Positions 34,513-47,432 of a stretch of 64,000 bases of DNA are shown piece by piece. Positions within the stretch are counted from its first letter, which is position 1; every line of letters begins with the position of its first letter. The position numbers and the translations under genes are program-made. The notes below the pieces were generated by a model. The model worked only from the letters and a program-made list of their open reading frames with translations, had not been told where the DNA came from and made no database searches. Source of the stretch: Tetranychus cinnabarinus (lineage: Eukaryota > Arthropoda > Arachnida > Trombidiformes > Tetranychidae); contig WHVY01000002.1 in assembly GCA_022266195.1 (NCBI GenBank), forward strand, positions 8,819,001 through 8,883,000, read 5' to 3'.

Positions 34513-37500
34513 AGTCTAATACCAATCATTTCACCTCAAATGTTTACCTAAATGTTTAACTCGATTTTTTTTGGGTAAACTTTTGACTCTCTTTTATAGG
34601 TTAATATTGACAATATTTGGTTGATTATTCAATATCAAAGGTATAGGTTGAGATGAATTGAACAGTTTCAACCCAAATACACCCTATAGGCTGGTACACT
34701 ATAAGGATGACGAGGGAGGAAGATATGGATGAGGATGAAAAGCACAACTATAATGTTTACTCCTTTTACTTTCATCTTTACTTTTCAAGTTTACTGTTTC
34801 TCTGTGCTTTTTGTTTCCATCATTTTTAGGTTACTTTGTTTAAATTTGATTCACTCAAAGTAAATCACCAATTTAAACAATTAAAACATTGGAATAAATT
34901 GAAACACTTGAATTATCCTTTAATTTGTAAATATTGAGCTGAAATTATTTATAAATACTGATTGTAATTTCAATTGAATCTCATTCTTTTTTCTTTGCCT
35001 CTCATTGTACAATAATTTTAATGTCAACATTTTTCATTGATTTGGTTGATAAATTGATTTCCTCTTTTCATTCAGTTCATTACTCTTTTCAGCTTTCATC
35101 ATCATGACTATCATTACAATCAACAGCAACATTCAATAATATATATTATTCATATGTAATCATCTTCATTGTAATTTTTGTTTGTCTTTACAAATTCATC
35201 TAAATATGAATTATTAAATAAAAATTATTACTTGCCAAAGAGGTTTCAATTTTGTTCATTTGTTCAAACTGGTTCAGTTTGCCATTATTCAATTGAATGT
35301 TTTCACTGAAAGCAAGTGGCTTTGATTGTGACTAGGATTGACAATTATCTGGTTAATACAATATAAATTGTACGTGTCTCTTTCACTTTGTTTTTGTACC
35401 TTTTGATTCACATGAAGAGTTACGTTAATTGAAGCTAATCAAAAGTAAAAAAAGGTTCACGCAATAAAAAATAAAACATTCAAGTAATTATTATAAAAGC
35501 TCATTTTTGGGTCCAACTATACAAAAAATTGCATTGAACCGACTTAACATTTGGTCTTCTTTTTTGTATCTGTTTTTATGTATTTTATTGTTTCCTTTAA
35601 ATTGTTTTTCTCTGTCGATTTTTGTTCATTGCATTCAAATGAATCTATCATCAAAGATGAGTTACATTTTAATCAACAATTTTAGCTGATGGTGTGTTTT
35701 TAATAACCAATGTCCAGCTCTGTGGTTTCCATTTGACAGCCTTTTTGTATTTATCATCAACTTGAAAAATCTTGAATCTTTATATTGATTTTGTGTATTT
35801 TAGATAATCTAATTGTGATCGGTTGGGCTTAATTATGAGATTTCCGTTGATATTGGGCTTTTAATGGGTTTGATTACTTTCTCCAAGCCTTTTATTGATC
35901 CTTGAGTCTGGAGACAATGGGTTTTGTTTTCCAAAATTATACCAAATTTGTAGTTGATTTTGTGATTGTTGTATTTTCATTGTTTTTTGAACCATTTTTT
36001 ACTGCCGATTGATTACAGCTCAGGAAATTCAGTGCTGTAAATGAATCAAGGTTGGTGAGATAAGATTGTACCGAGGAATGAAATATTCAATATCAAGTGT
36101 GCAAGGCTGGCCAATTTGATGATAACTTCCTTTTAAATTTAAATTTGTGTGACAATCAAGAGAAAAAAGGGAAAATGATTGAATTCATTGGGATAACTGA
36201 GCTTCAGGCTGGACTTTGTTAAGTTATTCAGATGATAAAAATGTTATAAACGACATAGGTTAATTGCCGTAGGTTGACGTAAGTTGAATCAGTTTTTTAT
36301 ACGCATTCAATTAAAGTTGTTGAAATGGATTAGCAAAGAAACTGAAGTTAAAGTGAAAGACAAATTAGACAGGATTAAGATCATTTCGATGATATTATTG
36401 AATGAATGCGCTTTGCCTTGAGCTGTTTATAGCAGTTAAGAGCTGACTTTGTCCTCTTCTTCATCATCCATCCATTTGGTCGTCTTTTCCATCTTGAGAA
36501 TGCGCAATTCTTGACATCAAAATCGCATGGAAATGATTAGTCAACCTATAAAAATATATACCAAAGACGCAAAGTAAAATTATACATTAGTTTTAGGATG
36601 AGACAGAAACTGATGGAAATAATGTAAACTCAAAATAGGTTGATATTTGATTGTCAGGTCACAATTTGAAAGATTTAAGTTGAAAATAAAAACCTGACTA
36701 TTTCAATGATTTGATTTGAATTGTTTTTACTCTTAAAATACATTAACTATAAGTGATTATTATTAGTAGTATATTTTTGGGTTCAGAGAATTGAATTCAA
36801 TCTTTAACCGTAACATTTCATCTTTTGTTGTTGCTGCTGATGCTCTTGAATTAGCTCAGCTTTTAAGATGCATTTGGTGTTATCTTTAAATTGGTTAACA
36901 GTGAAGCTGAATTTTTGCTGTTCTGCAAATGAACTGGAGTAAATTGAGCTTAAATTAACCAAGGTAGAATTGAGAAGATAAAAGAAGGACAAAATGGATG
37001 AGCAGAAAAACTTGAGATGAGAAGATGATGATAAAATAGCTTGCAAATTGGTGTATCATTAAAAAGTAATAAAAACGCTCACTTCATAAGGAAAATGTTT
37101 TCTCTGAAATGGCAAGCATCTTCAATATTTTGCCAGCACCATGTATGTCTTGAGTCCAATGTTTGCCTCTAATTTATTGAATAGTTTTTGAGACTGATTC
37201 TAATGATCGAGTTCAATGATCAGGTAAATTTAGAGGTTAATATTCACCAGGTAAGAAATGGACGTCTCATATTGGTTTCATTGAGTGTGAGTGATTGAGA
37301 AATGAGTAAAGTCGATTATCGGAAATAGTGTCATCAATTATCGATTTGTAGCCTCTTGACTTGCTTCTTGTTTACAATCATCAATTAAATTGTATTGCTT
37401 GTTTAAGGTTTAATCTGCATAAGGTTAACACCATTCTGATTACAATTGTTTCTCCTTCTTGTTAAAAACCGCTGCATTAAAGTCTGTAAGGTAACGAGAA

Positions 37501-40500
37501 GCAAAAAAAAGTGAAAAGTTAATTAAATTGATAGTAAATTGTACATTAGTAACGGATGATTATTATAACTATTATTATGATTATTATCTAATTTACATAA
37601 GAGATTTGAGCCAATAACTACATGAATTAATAGCACCATTATGATCATCCTTTGATTTACAATTGTAAATGTTTTTACTGTTTCTTCATTTTATACTAAT
37701 TTATATTTTTCTTCTTCTTCTTTTTGTTTCTTACCTTACAAATTATCCATCCATCCACATCTACTGTATTCAAGTTAACTTTTATTTACATTTGGATACG
37801 AAATAGTTACCATTGACCATCATAGAACTGTAAAAACATTAAACATAAATTAACTGAGGCTCTCAATGAAGACAATTAACTTAAATTTTTTATTCTGATT
37901 ACATGTTCTCTTTTCTTTGACTTACCATTTACTCGTCCCATCACAGGTATATAAGTATATATGCCTTTGATGAGCACCTTTTTATTAGTATTTTCAATGA
38001 TCTTTCTTTATTTTAGCTTTTACTTTGCATTTCCCATTAGCTATTTGAAAAACCACTAACAGCGTCAATAAATTTTGTTCCCGATGAGCCAACAAAGTCA
38101 CCAAATGTAACAGTAACTGTCAAGGTAATTAGAAGAGAATTAGAAAAATGTTACTCTAAAAATGCAATTAAAAATAAAACAATTTCTTTGTTTCAAAAAT
38201 TGATTCAATTGAAGTTAACAAAACGATATTTACTTACACTTATAGGATGTATCTAGAAACCAATAGTTTTCATTCACAACATTGTTAGTTTTTAATAACA
38301 GCTAATATAATTGATATGAAGGCATAAAAAAACTAATTTAAGCTGACCATAATATAAACAAATGGTTGATATAATTGTAAACACATAATTAAAAATGAAA
38401 TAATTTGAAAAAAAGTAAGCTCAGTACCGATCCAACAGTGAGCTTGATGGTGAATATGATTGATGTTTAAATGGTAAAGAAACAAAAGGATTAAAAATAA
38501 AAATAATATTTGTCATAAATGGTTTGAAAGAATTGTAAATCATAAACTAGGATAACTCATTTATTAACTGTTGATGGAAATGGTTATTATAACAATTTGA
38601 TTTAATTAATTATGAAATAAATAATGTTGTATGTTGACTTATAAGACGCAAAATTTTTAATGTGACTATTCAACTCTTATTGGTCTTACAACTCTTAGCG
38701 GCAATTTCAAAACAAAGCTGTAAAAATAGCAAAGCTTTTTTTATTGTTGATCCTTCAACTAAAAAGTTTCAGGTCACAATATAATTTTGTTCAATACTCC
38801 AATTTATTTTTGGGTCCCACCTTTTGCACACAATAAATATTGACCATTAAGGATGACCGACCATAAGAAAGTTTGCAAGGTTTTATCAATACTCTTCTCT
38901 AAAAGTAAACAACACAGAATGAAACAAAAAGCGATGAAAAATCAGCTGTGATGGATTTTTTATTGATCAAGTTCACCCTTTCTTTTTTTCAGTGTTTGTA
39001 CATCGTTAGATTGGATAATTTTTGGTCATCATTGGCCTATTTAATATTTTGAATTTTATAAAAAAAGGAAACTAAGCCAGATCATATTCTTGGTATCAAC
39101 ATTATTAAGTGAATGTCTATTTATTTATCCGCTGATTCGGTCATCACAATATTTACTATCGTTACGGGATGAATTAAGGTTTGTAGTTTTCATATTATAT
39201 CTCTTGATGAAATGTTGAGGCATGAACTTAAAGTTTGTTAGTTCAACTCTTGAATTATAGGATGCAAGCAAACTTTACCGGTGAAACCTTAGCATCATCT
39301 GATTTTAATTTCAATTTTTTGATGTCGAAAAACCCTGTCAAAGCATGGACAGTGCTTATGACTTGTCTTCTTCATTTCTTTAAAGATCGCAATTGTGTAA
39401 AGCCAGGATCTTTTTTGTTGGATGACCAATATGGATAATCAGCTGAACGATCGGTGGACCCAATCGGTGTAAATGTTGGTTAGTTGATACGATTATTTTT
39501 TATTGCTATTTAGATTTTGGTGATTTTAACGATGTTCTTTTCTCAATATAATAATGATTTATTCTTTATTTCTCAGGGTCAAAGAAATCGATTATAAGGA
39601 TCTGTAGTGTTTTGTTTGCGTTTGTTTAAGAACCAGTTACATAAACATTTTGATGTTGTGTTCATTATTGCAAATGGATTAAAGCTTTTAGTGTTGTATC
39701 GAAAAGACTAGGACTACAAGAGGAAAGAAAAGAAATCGACTTGGATTGTGAATAGTGACCAATTGTAAATTTAGAGTTGCTATATAACTATTATTCTTGG
39801 TTGCAAGTTTCTTCTTTGGCAGCTTGTGATTCAGATGATACGGAGAGGACAGAGACATAAAATTTCTGGTGAAAAAAGGAGAAGGAGTTTTTAATGGATA
39901 AAAGTAAAGGGAAAATAATGAAAGAAAAAAAAGGAAAGGAAGAATGAAGAAGAAAATCTAAAGACGAGCACAGAAATGGTGTAAGAAAAGAAGGAAAAAA
40001 AGGACTGAAATGTTCAGTTTCTTGAGTCATGAAATAAGATTGTGCCAACCTAAGCTAGTTTTGTCTATAAATGAAGTCACTTTTTTCCTCTTTCCAAAGG
40101 AAGATGGAAAAAAAGAAGAGCAAAAGAAAGAGGAGAAGATAAATGTTGAGACTTTAACGAAGGTTGCATTAAGGGTGAGGCAGCGTGAGGCAACATAAAA
40201 TTGTTAGCTAATCCAAGTAATAAAATGTTGGAAAAAAGGGAAAAAATTGGAAAAGGAAAGGAAAAGGAAAAGCATAATGGTGAGTGAAGGGAAAATTTGT
40301 GAACACGATTTGGTAACTTCCATCATCAAAGTCCATCTTTCGCTCCATTGGAAGAAATTGGTTTGGATCTTATCGATCATTGAAGGATAACCAACCTTTT
40401 ACTGAGGCCTGTGTTTGTATTCAACTTTACAATTACATTTTATATTTCAAACTTGTCAGCCTATCATTTCACGGCATGGAATATTTTTATACTTTTTTCT

Positions 40501-41119
40501 TTTTCTTCTTTTCACTAATCACATCGATCCGTCGAGTTAAATAAAAAGTTAATCAGAAGGAAGAAGAGGAAGAGGAGGAGGTAAAGATAATGATGATAAC
40601 GCAGTCCGCATGTCATATTGATTCAACTCAATGGAATCCATTGGGCCTAGTAAAAACTTTCATCTTTGCTATTTTTTCACGACCTTTTCTTCTTCTCTCA
40701 ACAAAAGTTCAATAAACAGAAATTTTTCATGATTCCTCTTGAAGCTTTGATTCACTGGATTGATATTATAAAAAGTTGAGAAATAAGAATTTGAAACATG
40801 ACTTGAATCTAAATTATGCTGGGTTTTTGTAGAAATGAAGAGGTAATTTTTTTCGGTTGTTGGCATTTAAAACTTAAGTAACACTTTTGAAGACAATTTA
40901 CTAATCAAATTCGGTTTTAATATTTACTTATATTTGCAGAGGAAAACGAGTCGTTGCTATGTAAAAAAAAATTTTTGTTTCAGGTCTCTTTACAATATGT
41001 TTTGATGAAAGCTTACATTAGATGGAATGGTCTTTAAAATGGATTTCTGTCATGAGTAGTCAATCTGTTTTTAAATTATTAAGCATTAAAAAAGCTACGG
41101 TGAAAAATCAAGGGAAAAA
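34513..41119. other. Gene-free region between Abd-B and SPT5
   Basis: About 6.6 kb with no convincing coding exon. The first part should contain the Abd-B 3' UTR (AATAAA-type signals near 34895 and 35217). Purine-rich plus-strand stretches occur around 39.85-40.3 kb. Several 60-85 codon frames lack recognisable motifs. Such long gaps are typical of Hox flanks and contrast with the compact block that follows. Confidence 0.5.
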
Positions 41120-44100
41120 TTAGGCTTGAGCTTTCATTTTACACAAATATCTTAAATGTAAGACTTTAACATCATGATCTGTGTCCATTTGACAGACACC
41201 ATCGACACCGTCAATACTCAAAAGAACTCCAGTTTGTTCTCTTTCTTCACCAAAGATCACTTTAATCCTATCCTTTGGCTCCGGTGAAATAGGTTCTAAT
41301 TGATATGGGAAACAGTTGACTACTCGATCCTCTCTGATAAGGAAAACAGATACCATTCCACCATTGATTCCAGTAATTTCACCAGTTTGTCCAATTAAAT
41401 CACCATCAGGGTTTTCTTTTATTCTAACCACAATATCTGTTGTTAACCAATCAATGTTGATTTGATCCATACCAGTTCCTGGAGTTTGCGGATTGAACAT
41501 GGGAGATGGAACCATTGGGGAATAAGCAGCAAACTGTGGACTTGGCGTCATACCACCAGACCCATAACCTCCTGGGTTAGGTGACATAAAAGATCCACTG
41601 GCAGGGCTGGGAGCAGATTCTTGATAACTGGCTTCAGATGGCGATGGAACCGGTTGATATGGTGAATATGTGTGATCTGAAGTATACATGCCTGGAGTTT
41701 GAGGTGTATATGCTCCAGCTTGAGGAGTATCTGGACCAGTAAAACCTGGAGTGGGTGGGTTATTATAATTACCGGAGTTATCACCACTCCAAGCATCATC
41801 GTCAAAGTTAGGTCGAGGCGTTGCTCCAGTATTCGGGTCCCAAACTGAACTTCCACCATGCATTGGTGTCCTTGATCCATCGTGCATTGGTGTTTGACCG
41901 CCTCTTCCAGGAGTTCTTCCTCCGAGTTCATATGATGGAGTTTGTGAGCCATACATTGGTGTTCTTGCTGAATAAGTTGAAGCACTTCCCGTTCGTTGAC
42001 CTGTAGTGCCTCCGACTACATCAACACGAGACTTATCTACATTGATAACTTGACAAGTAGAATGAAGCTCAACTCTGGCTGTTGTTGCCATTGCATCTTT
42101 AACTATTCCAATATGACCCTTGTATGGACCTTGAATGATTTTGATTGTTTTACCAATCAAGTCCAAATCTGATCTATCTCTTCCTCCTTTTGTTGCTCCA
42201 AAAGGCCGTTTGCCTCCACCAGAATGTGCTGGTGATGAAAGTCTAGGTGACATAAATGGTGCTGGTCCTCTACCTGTCGAGACAACAGAAGTTGACCGAG
42301 AACCTCCGGAAAGTTGAATATTCCTGGTTTTACAAACAAATATACCACCATTTTCCATGAGCAAACGATCATGTATAAATGCATAATTACGATAAAGATG
42401 TCTGATTTCTCCTTTACGACCCGAATGTGGACCATCAACAACTTCAACATGGTCTTTAACTTGTATCTGACTTTGATCACAATCCAAAGAGACAGCTTTA
42501 CGCGTGTCACGCTTCTGTTTTACAGCTTGATGCTTAACATGTATTAATTTACCGTGCATATCTAATATTTGAAAATTTTCTTTTTCTAGTCGAACAATAA
42601 CTCCAACAGTTTGACCATCAAGTTGAACTAGATCTCCCCACTGATATTGTCCAAGACTGTCAACGCCGGTAGCCATATCAGGACTTAATTGAAGATCTTT
42701 AGGTAAAACTTTAATTTCGTGCATTGACAGATCAGAAAACAGTATAATTTGATTTTCCAAAACTCTGACTACTAATCCTGTATCACCTTCATATCTTCCA
42801 GCCATAACTTTAACATGATCTCCGACACGGAAATATTTTTTTAGTTCATGAGCTTGAAATTCGAGTGGATCTTTGAGATCATCATGCTGCGGAATCATTG
42901 TAATTTTACTTCCATCTACAGCTACGACTTTACCTTGGAGATGTACAAGTTCTCCCTCACATACTTCGACATTATCTCCTGAGCAGATACCATGAGACTC
43001 TTCATCATCAGCAGCACTTTCATTTAATTCAACTCCTTCAGGATGTTCTTCAAATTTTTCAAGCTCGTTCAAAGAAGGTTTAACACCATTTATAATAAGC
43101 GAGTTCAATGGAAAACTTTTGTACAAAAATCCTCTTCGATATCTGTTTCCTTCAAAAATAACAAAATCACCATCATTACTAACTTCACCACCAATCGATC
43201 GGATCGCATCAATATCAAAAAGTTTAGCAGCAGGTCGTTTTGTGCGCTTCCTTTTGCCGATTTCAGTCTCTGTTGTTTTGAGAGCACCTCTTTTTCGTGT
43301 ATAGTCAATTCGAGGAATAAGTTTGAGATGAACTTGTCCTTGACCGTGGTCAACGTAGTCTACTTGGGCTAAATCGTCTTTGTAAACTGATCTTTTCAAT
43401 CTAACCCAAGTACCGGGTTTGATTGAAGCTTGTTCTTTGGTCACTTTAAGAACATCGGTCATTTCATTTATAGGTACCATAGTTTGTTTATACAGGCCTA
43501 ATCTGAGATTTCCAATTCCAGTAATAGCTTGCTTCACATGAGTTTGTTTATATGCCTCAATGTAGATGTAACCCTTTATTCCTTCTGGGGCAATAACTGA
43601 CTTAATCAGCAATGGTTCCTCTGTGGTCGAATAAGCGATAAATTTTCTCATTATTTGAAGAACAGTAGATTTCTCTTCTCCAATCCGGCATTTAACCATC
43701 CAAAGATTAGGATCTTTAACTCCAGGCATAAAAGCTTGTTGAGCAATATCATCAGGTAAGTCTCCGTCAGCATCATAAAGACCTTTCTCTGCTGCAGTTG
43801 TCTCGGCATACTTTCTTTTGTAATATTCTTCAATCTCATCTTCCTTTTGATAATTCCACATCATTTGAAGTCTACGGTGGCTGTCGAGCTCACGAGATGA
43901 GCTGGATTCTCCAGCTTTGTTTCGATCAATGATATCCTCTGCTCCATCTTCCCACTCTTCGTCTTCTTCAACTTCATCGTCAACTTCAGCCTCATCCAAA
44001 ATGAAACCACCATGACGAGGTTTCTTTTTCGGCCTCTTTCTACCCATTTCTTCCTCTTCGTCTTCCTCTTCTTCATCATATTCTGCCTCATCTTCTTCTT

Positions 44101-44300
44101 CCTCCTCTTCTTCCTCGTCAGCCTGATCATCTAACTCCTCTTCACGGCTGTAATCTTGATCGTCTTCATCTCCAGAACTCACTGTGAAATAGAACAATCA
44201 TAGAAAAATAGTTAAATTAGGAAAGATTCACTCTGTGTTCACTTGTTTTTCTGGTTGAAATTCTCATTCCAAATAAAGACTTGAAATTGCTCTACTTACT
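41120..44300 (-). CDS. Spt5: Transcription elongation factor SPT5 (DSIF large subunit)
   Basis: With SPT4 it forms DSIF, which binds RNA polymerase II and controls pausing and processive elongation. One large exon (44181-41120) encodes about 1020 residues. It has a very acidic N-terminus (Glu/Asp-rich to about residue 85), a basic patch GRKRPKKKPRHGG, an NGN domain at about 160-250, several KOW domains (for example GDHVKVMAGRYEGDTGLVV and GKTIKIIQGPYKGHIGIVK), then a Thr-Pro-rich CTR with TPMYGSQTP, TPMHDGSRTPMHGG and related repeats, and a final KOW domain. Human SPT5 is about 1087 residues, so this looks complete. The exon begins after ttcacag at 44182. A leader exon ending at 44300 (catcaaaa|gtaagt) supplies the A of a start codon split by the intron, A|TG AGT TCT GGA, giving MSSGDEDD. 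The KMT5A 3' end is about 390 bp upstream. Confidence 0.95.
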
Positions 44301-44691
44301 TTTGATGACGCCTTTATAAATCTGTAAGGATAATCCAAGAAATTGAAAATTCACTTAATAAGATAATTGAAATAGACACAAATCAAGAAAATAGCTCAAA
44401 AATTAGCTTTTGCTAAGAAATATCACTCATGTAGACTTCTAGTCGTCTTTAGTAGACTCTTACTGTACAATGATTGTGTGGTACATATGGTGCTGCCTTC
44501 TCGTAATAATAAATGAAACTGGTTTAAAGTTTGGGCGGGTATTTAATCGATGTAAACAATACTCATCAATCAACGAACATAATCAATTAAAGATAAAATA
44601 CTTTCTTTACAAATTGTTTATTGTTGAAAAAGCTATCTTAAATAAAATACAAATTTTACAATTTTCGATGATTTGTCAAGTTCGAATAAAA

Positions 44692-45354
44692 TCAACTAGT
44701 ATTCAGCCATGGATGGGCAGCTATAGCTTCTTTACTTCTATCACCGTAGTCGTATGTCAATTCCTCGCCTGGACTTATTTCTCTTAATGAAATGAAAATT
44801 AAACGAGGCTTGCCATCGAGATCTATTATTTTTGTTTTCAGATTCGGCTTTTTACGGCTATGATTGATGAGGCGTCCAATTCTGTCATTTGGTTTAGTTG
44901 CGTCAATACAAAACCTCTTTCCTTTAAAGTTAAAGAAATATAAATAACAACCCAAGTGCTCATTTTCATAATTTTTTTCTCTAATCTAGAAAAAAGAAGA
45001 GACAAGAAAATTAGTAAAAATTGAAATGAAAACTCTGAATGAAATGAATCAAAGAAAACTTACTTTTGCTTCTGAAAATTTCACTAAATCACCGGCATAT
45101 TCACACACAAATTCATTTTTTGGTATTTTAACTTTGCTTGTTACACCTTTTCCTTTTTCGTCACTTTCAATTATTTCAAAGTTGTCAGGATCGACATTTT
45201 TTTTTAAATATTTTTCTTTAAAATCTATTTTTTCATGAGTTTTGGTTGTGGATCTGGTGACTCTCAGGAAATAATTTTTCACTGATGGTGTTGTTGATGG
45301 AGGCTTTGTTGACACTTGTTTTTTGGGCTTAGATGATGCTTGTTTTCTCGGCAT
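44692..45354 (-). CDS. KMT5A: Histone H4-Lys20 monomethyltransferase KMT5A (PR-Set7/SETD8)
   Basis: Nuclear SET-domain enzyme that monomethylates histone H4 lysine 20. Two exons: 45354-45064 (97 codons, MPRKQASSKPKKQ basic tail, then GKGVTSKVKIPKNEFVCEYA, the SET start) and 44985-44692. The intron has donor gcaaaa|gtaagt and acceptor ttctag|atta, phase 0. The second exon holds GCYLYFFNFKGKRFCIDA, the RLINHS catalytic/SAM motif, PRLIFISLREISPGEEL and YDYGDRS ending in AHPWL, matching PR-Set7 closely (GCYMYYF, RLINHS, YDYGDRS). The product of about 194 residues is near the minimal catalytic size; the long regulatory N-terminus of vertebrate forms is absent. The start is the ATG of MPRKQ; an upstream TTG is not used. 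Transcription diverges from syntaxin, about 385 bp away. A broken copy lies at 22985-23509. Confidence 0.93.
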
Positions 45355-45739
45355 TGTTAACAATCTAGATATAAAAATAATTGATGATGATGATGATGAT
45401 TGTTAACAATAACAAATGTTTATTTACAAATATTTGATAAAAATAAGCAGCTTTAATGTTGCGCATGTTACTTGTCATATTTAAAATTTTCAAATTTCAG
45501 AACGGCGGAAAATACTTCTAAAGTCTATTAAAAGATGGAGTTGCCTTTCCATTTGATATTTTTTTCTCAGACTGCGGCTTAAGCCGATATTGATAGATGT
45601 CAGTTGGTTTTATTTTTTTAATCTGTTTGTTTCTGATTCTTTTTATTTATTAATGATTAGTTAATTTTAATTATTTTTTTATTTACTCTTTTTCTCTTTA
45701 ATTTGTTAGTGAGTGCTTCTTTTCCTTTTTTTGTTTCAA

Positions 45740-46621
45740 ATGACCCGTGATCGGTTAGCAGCCTTGAGGGCTGCTCGTGGTGACCTAGCCAATGATACCA
45801 CTGATGGTGAAGTATCTATAAGGCTAGAGGAAAGTCCAAGTTTCATGGAAAGTTTTTTTAATGAGGTTACTCATATTCAGGAATCATTGGACCATCTTTC
45901 ATCACAAATTGAAGAATTAAAAAAGATTTCTGCTGCCATTGCATCGCCTTTAAGTGAAAATGTTGATGAAAATTTGGAAGCATTAATGTCTTCTATTAAA
46001 AAATCTGCTACCAAAATCAAAACAAAGTTAAAAGATATTGAAAATACCATGGAATCTATTGAAGGACAAGATAAATCTTCAGCTTTGTATCGCATCAGAT
46101 TCACTCAACATGCGGCCTTATCAAAACGATTTGCTGATATTATGCATCAATATAATAATGCTCAGATTGAGTATAGAGAAAAGTGTAAACAAGTCATCAA
46201 AGCGCAATTAGAGGTTACTGGTAATTTGACAACTGACGAAGAATTGGAAGAAATGTTGGAAACAAAAGATCCAGAAATTTTTACCCAACGTATTCTAACA
46301 GATACTAAAGCAGCAAAACAGACCTTAGCAGATATAACTGCTCGCCATGCGGATATAATCAAATTAGAAAAGAGTATAAAAGAGCTTCATGATCTGTTCA
46401 TGGATATGGCTGTGTTAGTGGATTCTCAGGGAGAAATGATTGATAGGATTGAACATCAAGTTACCGAAACAAAAAACTATGTAGCCAAAGCTAACGAGGA
46501 AACCGCAAAAGCCGTCATCTACCATAAAAAAGCTCGTCGAAAAAAGACACTCATTTATATCTGTCTAGTTATAGTTCTTATTGTGATTATAACCGTAGTT
46601 ACACTATCTTTGCTAAATTAA
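45740..46621 (+). CDS. Syx1A: Syntaxin-1 (plasma-membrane t-SNARE)
   Basis: Qa-SNARE of the plasma membrane that pairs with SNAP-25 and synaptobrevin for exocytosis, notably at synapses. The ORF of 293 residues starts MTRDRLAALRAARGD, like the syntaxin-1 start MTKDRLAALHAA. Order: N-peptide (1-15), Habc three-helix bundle (about 25-150), linker, SNARE motif at about 185-250 with KQTLADITARHADIIKLE and the zero-layer Gln in VDSQGEMIDRIE, a basic stretch KKARRKK, and a C-terminal membrane anchor (LIYICLVIVLIVIITVVTL). Length matches the family (about 288-291). The start is the ATG after tttcaa, since a non-ATG frame extension upstream is pyrimidine-rich leader. The gene has no intron in the coding part. 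It sits between the divergent KMT5A and the convergent STRAD. Confidence 0.95.
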   Translation: MTRDRLAALRAARGDLANDTTDGEVSIRLEESPSFMESFFNEVTHIQESLDHLSSQIEELKKISAAIASPLSENVDENLEALMSSIKKSATKIKTKLKDIENTMESIEGQDKSSALYRIRFTQHAALSKRFADIMHQYNNAQIEYREKCKQVIKAQLEVTGNLTTDEELEEMLETKDPEIFTQRILTDTKAAKQTLADITARHADIIKLEKSIKELHDLFMDMAVLVDSQGEMIDRIEHQVTETKNYVAKANEETAKAVIYHKKARRKKTLIYICLVIVLIVIITVVTLSLLN

Positions 46622-47432
46622 ATTTACTAAATTTTCACTAAATGCAGAAAATTATTCTAATTATTGATTGTATCCAATATGTATTTATTTATACATTTAA
46701 ATATTAATTTTATTTGTGAATCAACCTTAATTGTTAAAGTAATTCCTCTTTCTCTTTTTTTCTCTGATATGATAGAATGATGGCTGATAGAAAGTCAATT
46801 TTTGTTGATTAAATTACTGTCTGATGAATGTCATATCTCAATGAAAGCCGCCTACTAACATAATCTTTGTTCTCATTCATGTACGTAAACGTCATCCGCA
46901 ATATCAACATTGATGTGACAGGAAAAACTAAATTAGAATTGGTAAGAATATTTACTTATTTACTCTACATTCTTATAATGGAAAATTTAAGTACCGATAC
47001 AAAAAATTTAAGGATCCCACAAACCAGGCGAAATGAATTTTGTTGCAACGTATAATTAATTCTGATAACATGATGGCACAAAAATAAAGATGATAGGACA
47101 AAACAATTGAGTGAATGTCTTTTACCAGTAGCTTTTAAATGGCAAAACTGTTTATAATTGCGTTTGTCCAATGAATCAGTTGATTAAGACACTTTTCTGT
47201 CGATTTGTTTTTCGTTCACTAAACTAGAAAACTAGAATAATTTAGAGGCAAGTTCAATATTATGCTTGTCTCTATCCATGTTTTTATGCATTTTGAGTCG
47301 CTGTGACTGAAAAATAACCGTGAAATTAATTAAATGGCTTTGAAGGTAAACTTAACTGATGATTACAGGTAAACAACAGTTGAAGTTTACAACAGAGAAG
47401 AAAATGAAGAGAAATAGAGATGAGATTAATTA
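46622..47432. other. Syntaxin-STRAD convergent intergenic region
   Basis: AT-rich spacer holding the 3' ends of syntaxin (+) and STRAD (-). No coding evidence beyond short frames of about 60 codons. Confidence 0.5.

Noticed and set aside
39235..39438. 67-codon plus frame
   Set aside because: No motif, no splice partner, length compatible with chance.
41548..44130. Many alternative frames inside SPT5
   Set aside because: Shadows of the 1020-residue SPT5 frame.
45713..45739. Nine-codon N-terminal extension of syntaxin
   Set aside because: Begins at a non-ATG codon in a pyrimidine-rich leader; MTRDRLAAL matches the family start.
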